Shown piece by piece: positions 9,797 through 18,473 of a stretch of 64,000 nt of DNA; position 1 is the first letter of the stretch, and every line of letters begins with the position of its first letter. Both the position numbers and the translations under genes were made by a program. The notes under the pieces were generated by a model. The model was given only the letters and a program-made list of their open reading frames with translations. It made no database searches and was not told where the DNA came from. Source of the DNA: Arthrobacter sp. HY1533 (lineage in GTDB: Bacteria; Actinomycetota; Actinomycetes; Actinomycetales; Micrococcaceae); contig NZ_JANKZF010000022.1 in NCBI RefSeq assembly GCF_027568515.1, forward strand, positions 1 to 64,000, in the 5' to 3' direction.

Positions 9797-10744
9797 ATGG
9801 AATTGGACCAGACTTTATTCATGGTCGCCCGATCCCGCGCCTTCGAATTCCTTGCCCGGCGGTCCTTCACACGCGGAGAGGGCCTCGCGGCCGGTGCCAC
9901 CAACAGCCGTCTTCGCGCAAGGTCATTGTGCACGCCCAGCCGGGGAATCCGCGTCCCCATCGGGAAACAACAGACGCTTTTGGACCGGGTTCGCCCCTAC
10001 ACGGTCCTGAATCAGCGAAGCTGCATCTCCCATGTCACTGCCGCACAACTGCATGGCCTGCCCCTGCCGTGGTTTGACGAAGACATCAGGTCGATCCACC
10101 TCACCAACCCTGCCCGGGAGGCCCAGCCAAGGCGCAGGGGCGTGGTTGGGCATACCACGGACCTCGACCGGTCCGAGATCACGTACATGGAAGGCGTCCC
10201 TGTCACCTCGCCGGCCCGCACTTTCCTGGACCTGGCCACAATCCTCACCTTGGACCAGCTGGTGGCCGTTGCGGATTTCCTGATTTGTGAACATGACCGC
10301 CCCTTTGAACCGCCCAAGGTGGCGTTTGTCCCGGCGGCCACGCTGCGGAGCTACGTGGAAGGCAAGCACCACCTCCGGGGCCTTGCCAAGGCCCGGGCAG
10401 CCGTGGACCTCATGCGGATCGGCGTGGATTCCCCTCCGGAAACCCAGCTGCGGCTCATGCTGCACCGTGCCGGCCTGCCCGTGTTCCTCACGAACTACGC
10501 CATTGCCGGAGATCCCGACGTCTGGCCGGACCTCGCCTGCGAAGAGTACAAAACCTGCAGCGAATACGAGGGCGAGATCCACAAGACCACGCAGAAGCAG
10601 CTCTTCGACAGGACCCGCGACCAGCGAACAGCGGAACGCGGCTGGATTCAGGTCAAGGTGTACAAGGCCGATATGCGGCGGGGCGACGCCTACGTGGTTG
10701 AAATGTTCAAAAAGGCGCTGCGCCGGCAGGGCTGGAACGGTTAG
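9797..10744 (+). CDS. DUF559-like / AbiEi-like hypothetical protein
   Basis: This 315-residue cytoplasmic protein has no signal or membrane segment. The N-terminal half contains a SHVTAAQLHGLPLP motif near residue 78 and VTSPARTFLDLA near 135. These resemble the antitoxin-like N-terminal region found in many actinobacterial DUF559 proteins. The C-terminal part (from about residue 205) has PPETQLRLMLHRAGLP, PDLACEEYKTCSEYEG and HKTTQKQLFDRTRDQ, similar to the Vsr/PD-(D/E)XK-like fold of DUF559, with Asp, Glu and Lys-type residues still present. No partner toxin is adjacent. The start could also be the ATG at 9821. It ends 8 nt from the convergent CoA-transferase gene. Function unknown. Confidence 0.75.
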   Translation: MELDQTLFMVARSRAFEFLARRSFTRGEGLAAGATNSRLRARSLCTPSRGIRVPIGKQQTLLDRVRPYTVLNQRSCISHVTAAQLHGLPLPWFDEDIRSIHLTNPAREAQPRRRGVVGHTTDLDRSEITYMEGVPVTSPARTFLDLATILTLDQLVAVADFLICEHDRPFEPPKVAFVPAATLRSYVEGKHHLRGLAKARAAVDLMRIGVDSPPETQLRLMLHRAGLPVFLTNYAIAGDPDVWPDLACEEYKTCSEYEGEIHKTTQKQLFDRTRDQRTAERGWIQVKVYKADMRRGDAYVVEMFKKALRRQGWNG

Positions 10745-10752
10745 GGCGGGGG

Positions 10753-12114
10753 CTACTGCCAGCGGGCCGGCGCGCTGCCGAAGCCCCGGGCCGGCAACTC
10801 CGTGCGCAGCGGCAAGCCGGCAATGTGCACTGCTGCCGGCAGGCGCAGCCCCGGCCCCCACTCGGTTTCCTCGGGCAGCAACAGGGATTTCCCCAGCACC
10901 GGCGCCGGAGCTTGCGGGTCCGAGGGCCCGGTCCGCATGAGCTCCACGGCGGTCCTGGCCAGTGACAGCCGCGGGTTGCGCACGGTTCCAGCCAGCCGGT
11001 CCCGCCAGGCGTCGATGGCAGCCGCCGCAGCCAGGTAGCCGGTCGCATGGTCGAGCGCCTGGACGGGCAGCGGATGTGGGCGCTCCGAGGCAAAATGCCC
11101 CATTCCCGTGTCCGCGATCCCGCAGCTCATCTGCACGAGCGAATCGAAGCCGCGCCGCTGCGCCCACGGCCCGCTCCAGCCGTAGGCATCCAGCGCCACG
11201 TTGACCAGGTGCGGGTGGCGCACGGCCAGCTCCGCCTCCGAAAGGCCCAGCCGGTCCAGGGCATCGGGGCGGTAGCCGTGGATGAAAATGTCCGCCCCGG
11301 CCAGCAGCTCGTTGAGCACTGCCATGCCGCCGGCCGATTTCAGGTCCAGCCGGGCGCAGCGCTTGCCCACCGTCAGCTCAACCTCCAGCCCGGCCTCCTC
11401 CCAATCCGGCGGATCGATCCGCAGCACCTCGGCCCCCAGCATGGCCAGGAAGCGCGTGGCCACGGGGCCGGCGATGATGCGGGTCAAATCCAGCACACGG
11501 ACCCCTGCCAGCGGCCGCCCGGAGGTGGCGGGCCGGGCGCCTTGCCGGGTGCCGCCGTCGTCCGCCTGCCGCGCGGCACCCCAGGCAACGAGCGGTTCGG
11601 CCGCCACGGCGCCTCCCTGCGGATGCGCCAGCCACCGGGCCTGCGAGCGCATGAGGGCCGCGCACCCGTTGGCCGCAACCACGGCGGCCTCAAGGTCCTC
11701 CCCCGCCCAGCGTTCGACGGAGTGGGCAACGGTTGTGCGGTCGGCGCCGTCGCCCAGCCCCAGCACTTTGAGGGACGCGGCCCTGTGGTGCGCGGCGTTG
11801 GTGTGGAGCCGGATCCAGCCGTCGGCGCAGCGGTAGTCACCGGCTATGGCGTCCCAGACCGGCGGCAGTTCCCAGCCCACGGGCGTGAAGGAGGCGCCGA
11901 ACCAGAGCGACGCTAGGTCCCTGTCCACGGTGATGCCTGCCGGGCCGGGGACTGGCGGGCCGGGCAGCCCGGCGGCCAGGTCAGCCGCGGCGCGGGCGGC
12001 CTCGCCCATGGCGGCAACGGCCAGGCCACTGACGTCGAAGGCGGAGGGCAGGGTTCCGGGGCCGGCGGCCTTCACCGGCTCCGGGGGCAGGAACAGTCCA
12101 TGGGCCACATGCAT
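10753..12114 (-). CDS. CaiB/BaiF family III CoA-transferase
   Basis: This 453-residue enzyme is predicted to move CoA between carboxylic acids through an aspartyl-CoA thioester intermediate. Its recognisable core lies in the C-terminal half: LAGVRVLDLTRIIAGPVATR (about residue 205), the Rossmann-like LGAEVLRIDPPDWEE, then KSAGGMAVLNELLAGADIFIHGYRPDAL and the LVNVALDAYG segment. The N-terminal 190 residues correspond to the other swapped segment found in split-order members. It follows the ROK regulator by 27 nt on the same strand and may share its transcript. Substrates are unknown. Confidence 0.8.
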   Translation of the reverse strand: MHVAHGLFLPPEPVKAAGPGTLPSAFDVSGLAVAAMGEAARAAADLAAGLPGPPVPGPAGITVDRDLASLWFGASFTPVGWELPPVWDAIAGDYRCADGWIRLHTNAAHHRAASLKVLGLGDGADRTTVAHSVERWAGEDLEAAVVAANGCAALMRSQARWLAHPQGGAVAAEPLVAWGAARQADDGGTRQGARPATSGRPLAGVRVLDLTRIIAGPVATRFLAMLGAEVLRIDPPDWEEAGLEVELTVGKRCARLDLKSAGGMAVLNELLAGADIFIHGYRPDALDRLGLSEAELAVRHPHLVNVALDAYGWSGPWAQRRGFDSLVQMSCGIADTGMGHFASERPHPLPVQALDHATGYLAAAAAIDAWRDRLAGTVRNPRLSLARTAVELMRTGPSDPQAPAPVLGKSLLLPEETEWGPGLRLPAAVHIAGLPLRTELPARGFGSAPARWQ

Positions 12115-12141
12115 GGCACCACAGTACGCCTGGGTTGCTCG

Positions 12142-13374
12142 CTACGCCTGCGCCAGGATGTCCAGGGCGTGGGTTTCCACGTGGTCCAGGGCCAGCCGGA
12201 CGGCCCCGAGGTTCACAATCGCATCCCCCAGCGTGGACACCTCAACCCGGGGCGGGGTGGGCATAAACCCAGCCAGCTCGGCCTGCAGCGGCGGGAGCAG
12301 GACCGCCGCCGATTCCGCGACGGCTCCGCCAATGACCACCAGTTCGGGGTCCATCAAGGTGGCCACCAGGGCGATCACGCGGGCCATGCGCCGGGCAATG
12401 GCGTCCAGGATCCCCTTTGCAACCTTGTCTCCCTGGGCCGCGGCGGCGAAGACGGCCTCGGCGGTGATCCCACCGGTCTGCCGTGCCAGGGCGGCCAGGC
12501 TGGTTGCGGGCGAGCCCTTGGCGCAGGCCGCCACGGCCATGTCGCGGGCCAGGGCGGCAATGCCCTCGGGGCTCCCCACGCCCTCGACCAGGTGCAGGAG
12601 CCCCACCTCGCCTGTCCGTCCCGAGGCACCGTGCAGCAGCCGGCCCGATTCCATCAGGCCAAATCCGATCCGCTCCCCCGCCAGCATGACGGCGAGGTCG
12701 CCCGTTCCGGCGCCAACCCCCATCCAGGCCTCGGCCAGCGCGGCCAGGTTGGCGTCGTTGCCCAGGATCACGGGCCAGCCGTACTGTGAGCGCAGGCTTT
12801 CCTGGATGCCAATGTCGAAGTTTTCCCAGAACGCCTGGCTGTGGGAAATGTTGCCTTCCCTGTCAACGGGGGCGGCGATGCCCACACCCGCCGCGAGCAC
12901 CGACTGCGGCTGCACCCCGGCTGCGGCCAGGGCGCCTTCCACGGCCTTGCCGATGCTGGCCAGCCGCTCGGCTTCGGGCACCGTGAAGTCGCCGAGCCCC
13001 TCGGTTGCCTTGGCCAGGATGGTGCCGCGAAGATCCGCCACGAGCGCCGTTGTCTTGGCAACGCCCACGTCTAGCCCCACCACGACGCCGGCCTTGGCAT
13101 CAAATTCAAACACGCGTGCCGGGCGCCCCTTTTGCACGGCACCCTTCTGGGCCGGCAGCTCCCGGACCCACCCGGCCCTGATGAGGTCGTCGCACACGGC
13201 AATCACGGTCGCCCGCGCCAGTCCCGTGGCCTCCATGAGGTCCGTGCCCGTGACGGCCCCGGTGCGGCGCATGATGGCCAGGATCGCCCCCATGTTGGTG
13301 TGCCGCAGCTGCTGGGGCGTGCTTGCCGTGAGTTCCAATAAGTGCCCCTTGACGTCTGGCCGTGTGATGTACAT
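12142..13374 (-). CDS. ROK-family transcriptional regulator (NagC/XylR type)
   Basis: This 410-residue repressor-type protein has an N-terminal winged helix (residues about 20-80: ILAIMRRTGAVTGTDLMEAT and GLARATVIAVCDDL). A sugar-kinase-like ROK domain follows from about residue 95 (VVVGLDVGVAKTTALVADLR). The ATP-loop motif is imperfect, and the CxCGxxGCxE zinc site of typical ROK proteins is replaced after GRTGEVGLLHLVEG by a cysteine-free stretch. The domain is therefore probably a ligand sensor and not a kinase. It is divergent from the alpha-glucoside ABC/GH13 operon with a perfect palindrome in the shared promoter region, so it is the likely local regulator. No ribosome site precedes the ATG, so a short or absent leader is possible. 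Confidence 0.9.
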   Translation of the reverse strand: MYITRPDVKGHLLELTASTPQQLRHTNMGAILAIMRRTGAVTGTDLMEATGLARATVIAVCDDLIRAGWVRELPAQKGAVQKGRPARVFEFDAKAGVVVGLDVGVAKTTALVADLRGTILAKATEGLGDFTVPEAERLASIGKAVEGALAAAGVQPQSVLAAGVGIAAPVDREGNISHSQAFWENFDIGIQESLRSQYGWPVILGNDANLAALAEAWMGVGAGTGDLAVMLAGERIGFGLMESGRLLHGASGRTGEVGLLHLVEGVGSPEGIAALARDMAVAACAKGSPATSLAALARQTGGITAEAVFAAAAQGDKVAKGILDAIARRMARVIALVATLMDPELVVIGGAVAESAAVLLPPLQAELAGFMPTPPRVEVSTLGDAIVNLGAVRLALDHVETHALDILAQA

Positions 13375-13392
13375 AATACTAACAGCGCATAA

Positions 13393-13407
13393 ATTTAGAC
13401 TCTAAAT
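13393..13407. promoter_or_regulatory. Perfect 15-bp palindrome, ROK operator candidate
   Basis: ATTTAGACTCTAAAT consists of perfect 7-bp arms around one C. It lies between the ROK regulator start (13374) and the start of the sugar operon, within an AT-rich island in a GC-rich region. For the regulator gene it would fall just downstream of a possible -35 (TTGCGA on the minus strand), suggesting autoregulation. Binding by the adjacent ROK protein is inference from position. Confidence 0.65.
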
Positions 13408-13486
13408 ATAACTCGCAAATAATTACCCGAGGCGGCCATCACGGCACCGCAGCCACGCCGCCCGAAAGAACAAGGGAGTTTTTTTC

Positions 13487-13528
13487 ATGTTGGATGTTCC
13501 ACGCACTGCGTCAGGACGCACCCTTTGA
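13487..13528 (+). CDS. 13-codon leader ORF coupled to sugar-binding lipoprotein
   Basis: An ATG at 13487 has a strong ribosome site (AAGGGAG, 13473-13479) and encodes MLDVPRTASGRTL before TGA at 13526-13528. That stop overlaps the TTG start of the lipoprotein gene in the sequence TTGA. This is the best ribosome site in the leader. Ribosomes finishing the short frame would be placed directly on the weak TTG. It may be a coupling or attenuation peptide. The alternative is that the lipoprotein has a different true start. Confidence 0.45.
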   Translation: MLDVPRTASGRTL

Positions 13529-14796
13529 GCCCGTCCCACCTGACCCGCCGGCGGCTGCTGTCCCTCGCGGCCGTTGCAGCGGCAGGCCTGGCACTGCCTG
13601 CCTGCTCCAGCGCCAACGCCGGCGCCGTCACCACGATCCGCCTGCAGCAGGGCAAGCCGGAGGTTGTGGATTACTTCAACGGCCTCATCAAGGACTTCGA
13701 GGCGAAGAACCCGGACATCCGCGTGGTGCAGGACTTCAACGGCGGCAACTGGGTTCCCGGCCTGATCCGCGACGACCCCGCCGACGTTGTGACCAACGCG
13801 TATTCGGTCACCACGGCAGACTTCGCCAAGAAGGGCATCTTCGCCGATCTTTCCGGCCTGCCCGCGGCAGAGATGGCCGATCCCAAGGCGCTGGAACTCA
13901 TCAACTCCTTTGGCCAGTACAAGGGCACCGAGCTCAGTGCACTGCCGTTCTCCCTGGCAGCGGCCGGCGTCATCTACAACAAGGACTTGTTCGCCAAGCA
14001 CAACGTGGAGGTGCCCAGCACCTGGAGCGGGTTCGTGGCCGCCTGCGAAACTTTCAAGGCCGCCGGTATCACCCCGATCTACGGGACGTTCAAGGATTCC
14101 TGGACCCTGGGCCAGCCCTACGGCTACGTCTCGGGCGGCACGGTGGATTTGGCCGACTTCTTCTCCCGCATGCCCATGACCGCAGCGGATCTGTTGGCCA
14201 ATCCTGAGGTTTCCTTCACCGGTGACTTCAAGGTGGCCACCGAGAAGTTCCTGCAGGTGCTCGGATTCATGCAGAAGGACGCCGGCAGCCGCGCCTACAC
14301 CGATGGGAACGCGGCCTTCGCCAAGGGCGGTTCGGCCATGTACATGCAAGGCCCGTGGGCGCTGTCGGAACTGACCACCATCAATCCCGCCATCAAGGTG
14401 GGCACCTTCCCCCTGCCCATGACCGAGGACCCGGGCGAAACCCAGGCCCAGGTCACCCTGGACATGACGTTCTCGATCGCCCGCTCCACACCGAGGATGG
14501 ACGCCGCCAAGCGCTTTGTCAGCTACCTCATGGACCCGGCCGTGGTGAACGCCTACAACAACAAGTTCTCCGCCTTCTCCCCGCTCAAGGGCGCGGCGAA
14601 AACCACCAATGAACAAGTTGCAGGCCTGCAGCCGTTCATCACCGACGGCCAGTACTACCTCAACGTGACCAACTACTTCCCGCCGGCCATCACGCTGAAC
14701 AACTACTTCCAAACGCTGGCACTGAACAAGAACGCCGACGCATTCCTGACCACCCTCGACGACTCCTGGCACCGTGTTGCCGCCCGCAACGCCTAG
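13525..14796 (+). CDS. Extracellular alpha-glucoside-binding lipoprotein (Tat-exported)
   Basis: This 423-residue family-1 solute-binding protein is the receptor of the importer encoded by the next two genes. A Tat signal (TRRRLLS, residues 7-13) leads to a lipobox LPAC with the lipidated cysteine at residue 27. The mature part starts TIRLQQGKPEVVDYFNGLI. The best start is the TTG at 13525, with AGGA about 9 nt upstream and a 4-nt overlap with a 13-codon leader ORF. No in-frame ATG precedes the twin arginines. Linkage to a GH13 glucosidase and a polyphosphate glucokinase points to a maltose-, trehalose- or isomaltose-like ligand. That is inference. Confidence 0.9.
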   Translation: MSPSHLTRRRLLSLAAVAAAGLALPACSSANAGAVTTIRLQQGKPEVVDYFNGLIKDFEAKNPDIRVVQDFNGGNWVPGLIRDDPADVVTNAYSVTTADFAKKGIFADLSGLPAAEMADPKALELINSFGQYKGTELSALPFSLAAAGVIYNKDLFAKHNVEVPSTWSGFVAACETFKAAGITPIYGTFKDSWTLGQPYGYVSGGTVDLADFFSRMPMTAADLLANPEVSFTGDFKVATEKFLQVLGFMQKDAGSRAYTDGNAAFAKGGSAMYMQGPWALSELTTINPAIKVGTFPLPMTEDPGETQAQVTLDMTFSIARSTPRMDAAKRFVSYLMDPAVVNAYNNKFSAFSPLKGAAKTTNEQVAGLQPFITDGQYYLNVTNYFPPAITLNNYFQTLALNKNADAFLTTLDDSWHRVAARNA

Positions 14797-14815
14797 ATCT
14801 TCAAAGGAGAAAATC

Positions 14816-15748
14816 ATGACTGCCCCCGCCAGCGTCCGCGCAGCCGCCCCGGCTGACAGCGACACCGCCATCACGATCAACCACAAGAAACGCAAGGTTG
14901 ACCCCACCTACTACTGGATGATCATTCCGGTCCTGGTCCTTTTCGCCATCTTCAGCACCATTCCGGCCCTGATTGGCGGATTCTTCAGCTTCACCAACTA
15001 CGCCGGCTACGGCGACTGGAAAATGGTGGGCCTGCGCAACTTCCAAAACATCTTCACCGACCCCGAAATCCTGGCGTCCTACGCGTTCACCTTCTTCTTC
15101 GCCATCGTGGCAACCGTTGCGGTGAACGTGGTTGCCCTGCTGCTGGCCCTGGGCCTGAACTCGAAGATCAAGTTCAAGACCGGCATTCGCGGCATCTACT
15201 TCATCCCCATGGTGCTCTCCGGGCTCATCATCGCCTACGTGTTCAACTACCTGTTCTCCAACACCCTGCCCGGCATTGCCGAAGCACTGGGCATTGCACC
15301 CCTGGCCACGAGCATCCTGGCCAACGAGCAGTGGGCGTGGGCGGCCATCGTGTTTGTCACCGTCTGGCAGGCGGCACCCGGCGCCACCATCATTTACCTG
15401 GCCGGGCTCCAAAGCATCTCCGAGGACGTCTATGAGGCAGCCTCCCTGGACGGCGCCGGGCCCTGGCGCCAGCTGCGCAGCATCTCGCTGCCGCTGATTG
15501 CCGGCTACATGGTCATCAACATCATCCTGGGCTTCAAGGGCTACCTGGGCACCTACGAAATCATCGTGGCCCTGACCGGCGGCGGCCCCGGCACGGCAAC
15601 CCAGTCGGTGGCCATGCGCATCTTCTCCGGCTTTGCCGGCGGCGACTACTCGTACCAGATGGCCAACGCGATCATCTTCTTCATCATCACGCTCATCATT
15701 TCGCTGCTGCAGCTGCAAATCCTGCGCCGCCGGGAGGTTTCACTGTAA
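14816..15748 (+). CDS. Carbohydrate ABC transporter permease (MalF-like)
   Basis: This 310-residue inner-membrane protein has a polar N-terminal 40 residues followed by six hydrophobic segments, the first being YYWMIIPVLVLFAIF. The EAA loop reads EAASLDGAGPWRQLRSI, near residue 205. I use the ATG at 14816, which follows AAAGGAGA by a normal distance, not the upstream in-frame start inside the preceding gene. Its stop overlaps the next ATG by one base (TAATG). Confidence 0.92.
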   Translation: MTAPASVRAAAPADSDTAITINHKKRKVDPTYYWMIIPVLVLFAIFSTIPALIGGFFSFTNYAGYGDWKMVGLRNFQNIFTDPEILASYAFTFFFAIVATVAVNVVALLLALGLNSKIKFKTGIRGIYFIPMVLSGLIIAYVFNYLFSNTLPGIAEALGIAPLATSILANEQWAWAAIVFVTVWQAAPGATIIYLAGLQSISEDVYEAASLDGAGPWRQLRSISLPLIAGYMVINIILGFKGYLGTYEIIVALTGGGPGTATQSVAMRIFSGFAGGDYSYQMANAIIFFIITLIISLLQLQILRRREVSL

Positions 15749-16662
15749 TGACTTCAACCTTGACGAAATTGCCCCCGAAACCCGCCAATCCCCAGGCGCC
15801 GGAGGATCCCCGCCCCGCCAAGGCCCGGCGCATCAACCGCGAGGGCTACAAGATCAACTGGTGGATGACGGCGCTGCTGCTGGTGGCATCGCTGACCATC
15901 CTGGTGCCGCTGTACTTCACCATCAGCATGGCCCTGAAATCCCCCGAACAAGCCGCTTCCGGCACCGGCTTTGCCTGGCCCAGCGACCCGCACTGGGAAA
16001 ACTTCGCCCAGGCGTTTGAACTGACCAACTACCCGGCCGCGTTCATGTCCACGGCATTCATCACAGTCATCTCGGTGCTGGGCGCCCTGGGTGCCAGTTC
16101 CATGGTGGCGTATGCCATTGTGCGCAACTGGGACAAGAAGTTCTTCCGGCTCTCCTACATTTACTTCCTCTCCGCCATGTTTGTGCCGTTCCCCGTGGTG
16201 ATCCTGCCGCTGATCAAGCAAACGGCCATGTTTGGGCTGGACAACCCGCTGGGTGTTGCCTTCATCCACATTGTGGGCGGCATTTCCTTCAACTCTCTGC
16301 TGTTCATTGCCTTCCTGCGCTCCATTCCGGTGGAACTGGAGGAGGCTGCAAGGCTCGACGGCGCCAGCACCTGGCAGACGTTCCGCAAGGTCATCTTCCC
16401 CCTCCTTGCCCCGATGAGCGCCACCGTGGGCATCTTCGCCTTCCTGGGTTCCTGGAACGACTTCCTGCTCCCCCAGATGCTCATTGCCGACCCCGCGCTG
16501 CAGACCCTGCCGGTGGTCCAGCAACTGTTCCAGGGCCAGTTCAACACCAACTACTCCCTCGCCTTTGCCTCCTACCTCATGGCACTGGCACCCACCCTCC
16601 TGGTTTACCTGTTCGCCCAGCGCTGGATCATGTCCGGCGTGATGCGCGGCGCCGTCAAATAG
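15748..16662 (+). CDS. Carbohydrate ABC transporter permease (MalG-like)
   Basis: This 304-residue CUT1 permease has a cytoplasmic N-terminus of about 40 residues, six membrane spans, and an EAA loop EEAARLDGASTWQTFRK near residue 195. It is translationally coupled to the preceding permease. As with the first transporter in this window, no ATPase gene follows. In actinobacteria several such importers commonly share one MsiK ATPase encoded elsewhere. Confidence 0.92.
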   Translation: MTSTLTKLPPKPANPQAPEDPRPAKARRINREGYKINWWMTALLLVASLTILVPLYFTISMALKSPEQAASGTGFAWPSDPHWENFAQAFELTNYPAAFMSTAFITVISVLGALGASSMVAYAIVRNWDKKFFRLSYIYFLSAMFVPFPVVILPLIKQTAMFGLDNPLGVAFIHIVGGISFNSLLFIAFLRSIPVELEEAARLDGASTWQTFRKVIFPLLAPMSATVGIFAFLGSWNDFLLPQMLIADPALQTLPVVQQLFQGQFNTNYSLAFASYLMALAPTLLVYLFAQRWIMSGVMRGAVK

Positions 16663-16708
16663 CGCCCCACCCACTTCCAAAACCCGCTCTACCCGTAAGG
16701 AAAACACC

Positions 16709-18385
16709 ATGACCGCTTCCCCGCTTTCCGTTCTGGACGCCGACAACCTGGCCGCAGACCCCAACTGGTGGCGCCAGGCCGCCGTCTACCAGATCTACCC
16801 GCGCAGCTTCTACGACGCCAACGCCGACGGCCTCGGAGACATCAAGGGCATCACCGCCAAGGTTGACTACCTCAAGGAACTGGGACTGGACGCCGTCTGG
16901 CTCAGCCCGTTCTACCCCTCCGAACTGGCCGACGGCGGCTACGACGTTGCCGACTACCGCAACGTCGACCCCCGACTGGGCACCCTGGCCGACTTCGACG
17001 AGATGGCCGCCGCCATCCACGACGCCGGCATGAAGATCATCGTGGACATCGTCCCGAACCACTCCTCGGACCAGCACGCCTGGTTCCAGGAGGCCCTCGC
17101 CGCCGAAAAGGGCTCCGCAGCCCGTGCCCGCTACATCTTCCGTGACGGCCAGGGCGCCAACGGCGAGCTGCCGCCGTCGGACTGGGGCTCCATCTTTGGC
17201 GGCCCGGCCTGGACCCAGGTGCCGGACGGCCAGTGGTACCTGCACCTGTTCGCCTCCGAGCAGCCCGACTTCAACTGGGACAACCGCGAAATCCGCGACG
17301 ACTTCCTGAAGACCCTGCGTTTCTGGTCGGACCGCGGCGTTGACGGCTTCCGCATCGACGTGGCCCACGCGCTCTCCAAGGACCTGTCCGAGCCGCTGCC
17401 GAACAAGGCCGAACTGCAGCGCCTGGAGAAGCTGCACAATGGCTCCAACCCGCTGTGGGACCGCGATCAGGTCCACGAAATCTACGCCGAATGGCGTGCC
17501 CTGTTCAACGAGTACAACCCGCCGCGCACGGCCGTGGCCGAGGCCTGGGTGGACCAGTCCCGCCGCGCCCGCTACGCATCCCTGGACAGCCTGGGCCAGG
17601 CCTTCAACTTCGACCTGCTCATGGCCGATTTTGAGGCCAAGTCCTTCGCTGAAATCGTGACGAAGAACCTGGCCGAGTCCGCCGCAACCGGCGCCTCCTC
17701 CACCTGGGTCTTCTCCAACCACGACGTGGTCCGCCACGCCACCCGCTACGGCCTGCCCAAGCTGGCCGACGCCGAGAAGACCCAGGACGGCAAGGCCTGG
17801 CTCCTGAACGGCGGCGACGAAACCGAACTGGACCGCGAGCTGGGCCTGCGCCGCGCCCGCGCCGCAACCCTGTTCATGCTGGGCCTGCCCGGCTCCGCAT
17901 ACCTGTACCAGGGCGAGGAACTGGGCCTGCACGAGGTGGCCCACATTGCCGACGCCGACCGCCAGGACCCCGCGTTCTTCCGCAACACGGGCATTGAAGT
18001 TGGCCGCGACGGCTGCCGCGTTCCCCTGCCCTGGACCAGCGCCGACAAGTCCTTTGGCTTTGGCGATGCCCAGGCGCACCTGCCGCAGCCGGCCTGGTTT
18101 GCCGAGCACGCAGCGGACGCCCAGGACACGGTGGAAGGTTCAACCCTGAACCTGTACCGCAACGCCCTGGCCCTGCGCCGCCAGCTGCAGACCGGCGAGG
18201 AACTGGAGTGGATCAGCAACACCAACCCGGACGTGCTGCACTTTGCCCGCCCCAACGGCTGGAACGTTGTCACCAACTTCGGCGAAACCGCCGTCGCACT
18301 CCCCACCGGAACAGTTGCCGTGAGCAGCGTTCCCCTGGAAGACGGCAAGCTGCCCGCCAACGCCACGGCCTGGCTGGTTTCCTAG
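16709..18385 (+). CDS. GH13 alpha-glucosidase / oligo-1,6-glucosidase
   Basis: This 558-residue cytoplasmic glycoside hydrolase hydrolyses alpha-glucosidic bonds with retention. The (beta/alpha)8 barrel begins WWRQAAVYQIYPRSF (about residue 22). Conserved regions appear in order: DIVPNH (about 112), the nucleophile Asp in GFRIDVAH (about 216), the acid/base Glu in AEAWV (about 277), and the transition-state Asp in SNHD (about 338). There is no signal peptide, so it acts on imported sugar. The calcium/loop sequence DANADGLGDIKG is present. Specificity among maltose, isomaltose, sucrose or trehalose cannot be settled by reading. It is the fourth gene of the operon and is followed by a terminator. 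Confidence 0.93.
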   Translation: MTASPLSVLDADNLAADPNWWRQAAVYQIYPRSFYDANADGLGDIKGITAKVDYLKELGLDAVWLSPFYPSELADGGYDVADYRNVDPRLGTLADFDEMAAAIHDAGMKIIVDIVPNHSSDQHAWFQEALAAEKGSAARARYIFRDGQGANGELPPSDWGSIFGGPAWTQVPDGQWYLHLFASEQPDFNWDNREIRDDFLKTLRFWSDRGVDGFRIDVAHALSKDLSEPLPNKAELQRLEKLHNGSNPLWDRDQVHEIYAEWRALFNEYNPPRTAVAEAWVDQSRRARYASLDSLGQAFNFDLLMADFEAKSFAEIVTKNLAESAATGASSTWVFSNHDVVRHATRYGLPKLADAEKTQDGKAWLLNGGDETELDRELGLRRARAATLFMLGLPGSAYLYQGEELGLHEVAHIADADRQDPAFFRNTGIEVGRDGCRVPLPWTSADKSFGFGDAQAHLPQPAWFAEHAADAQDTVEGSTLNLYRNALALRRQLQTGEELEWISNTNPDVLHFARPNGWNVVTNFGETAVALPTGTVAVSSVPLEDGKLPANATAWLVS

Positions 18386-18398
18386 TCCCGACCCCGCT

Positions 18399-18417
18399 GG
18401 TCGAGCTTGCCGAGACC
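18399..18417 (+). repeat. Short dispersed intergenic repeat, copy 1
   Basis: GGTCGAGCTTGCCGAGACC lies in the 35 nt between the GH13 stop and its terminator. A second copy in inverse orientation, two bases different, lies at 47673-47691. Similar GGTCGAGC...GAGACC words are common in intergenic DNA of Arthrobacter relatives (from memory). Function unknown. Confidence 0.5.
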
Positions 18418-18419
18418 CC

Positions 18420-18466
18420 GCTGCCGCCCGTCCCGCATTCAGGGGCGGGCGGCAGCCCCCGTTTTT
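18420..18466 (+). terminator. Rho-independent terminator after GH13 operon
   Basis: Arms 18420-18434 and 18442-18456 pair over 15 positions with one G-T wobble and a 7-nt loop. CCCCG and five T (18462-18466) follow. The T-run ends only 7 nt before the ppgK ATG, so it both closes the sugar operon and occupies the place where a ribosome site for ppgK would be expected. Confidence 0.85.
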
Positions 18467-18473
18467 GAACCAC

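Noticed and set aside
9797-10744. Type IV toxin-antitoxin pair based on the AbiEi-like N-terminus.
   Set aside because: No AbiEii-type nucleotidyltransferase toxin lies on either side; the neighbours are a GNAT and a CoA-transferase gene.
12114-12142. Functional link between the ROK regulator and the CoA-transferase as one sugar-related operon.
   Set aside because: They are close and co-directional, but nothing in the transferase points to sugar metabolism, so only co-transcription can be suggested.
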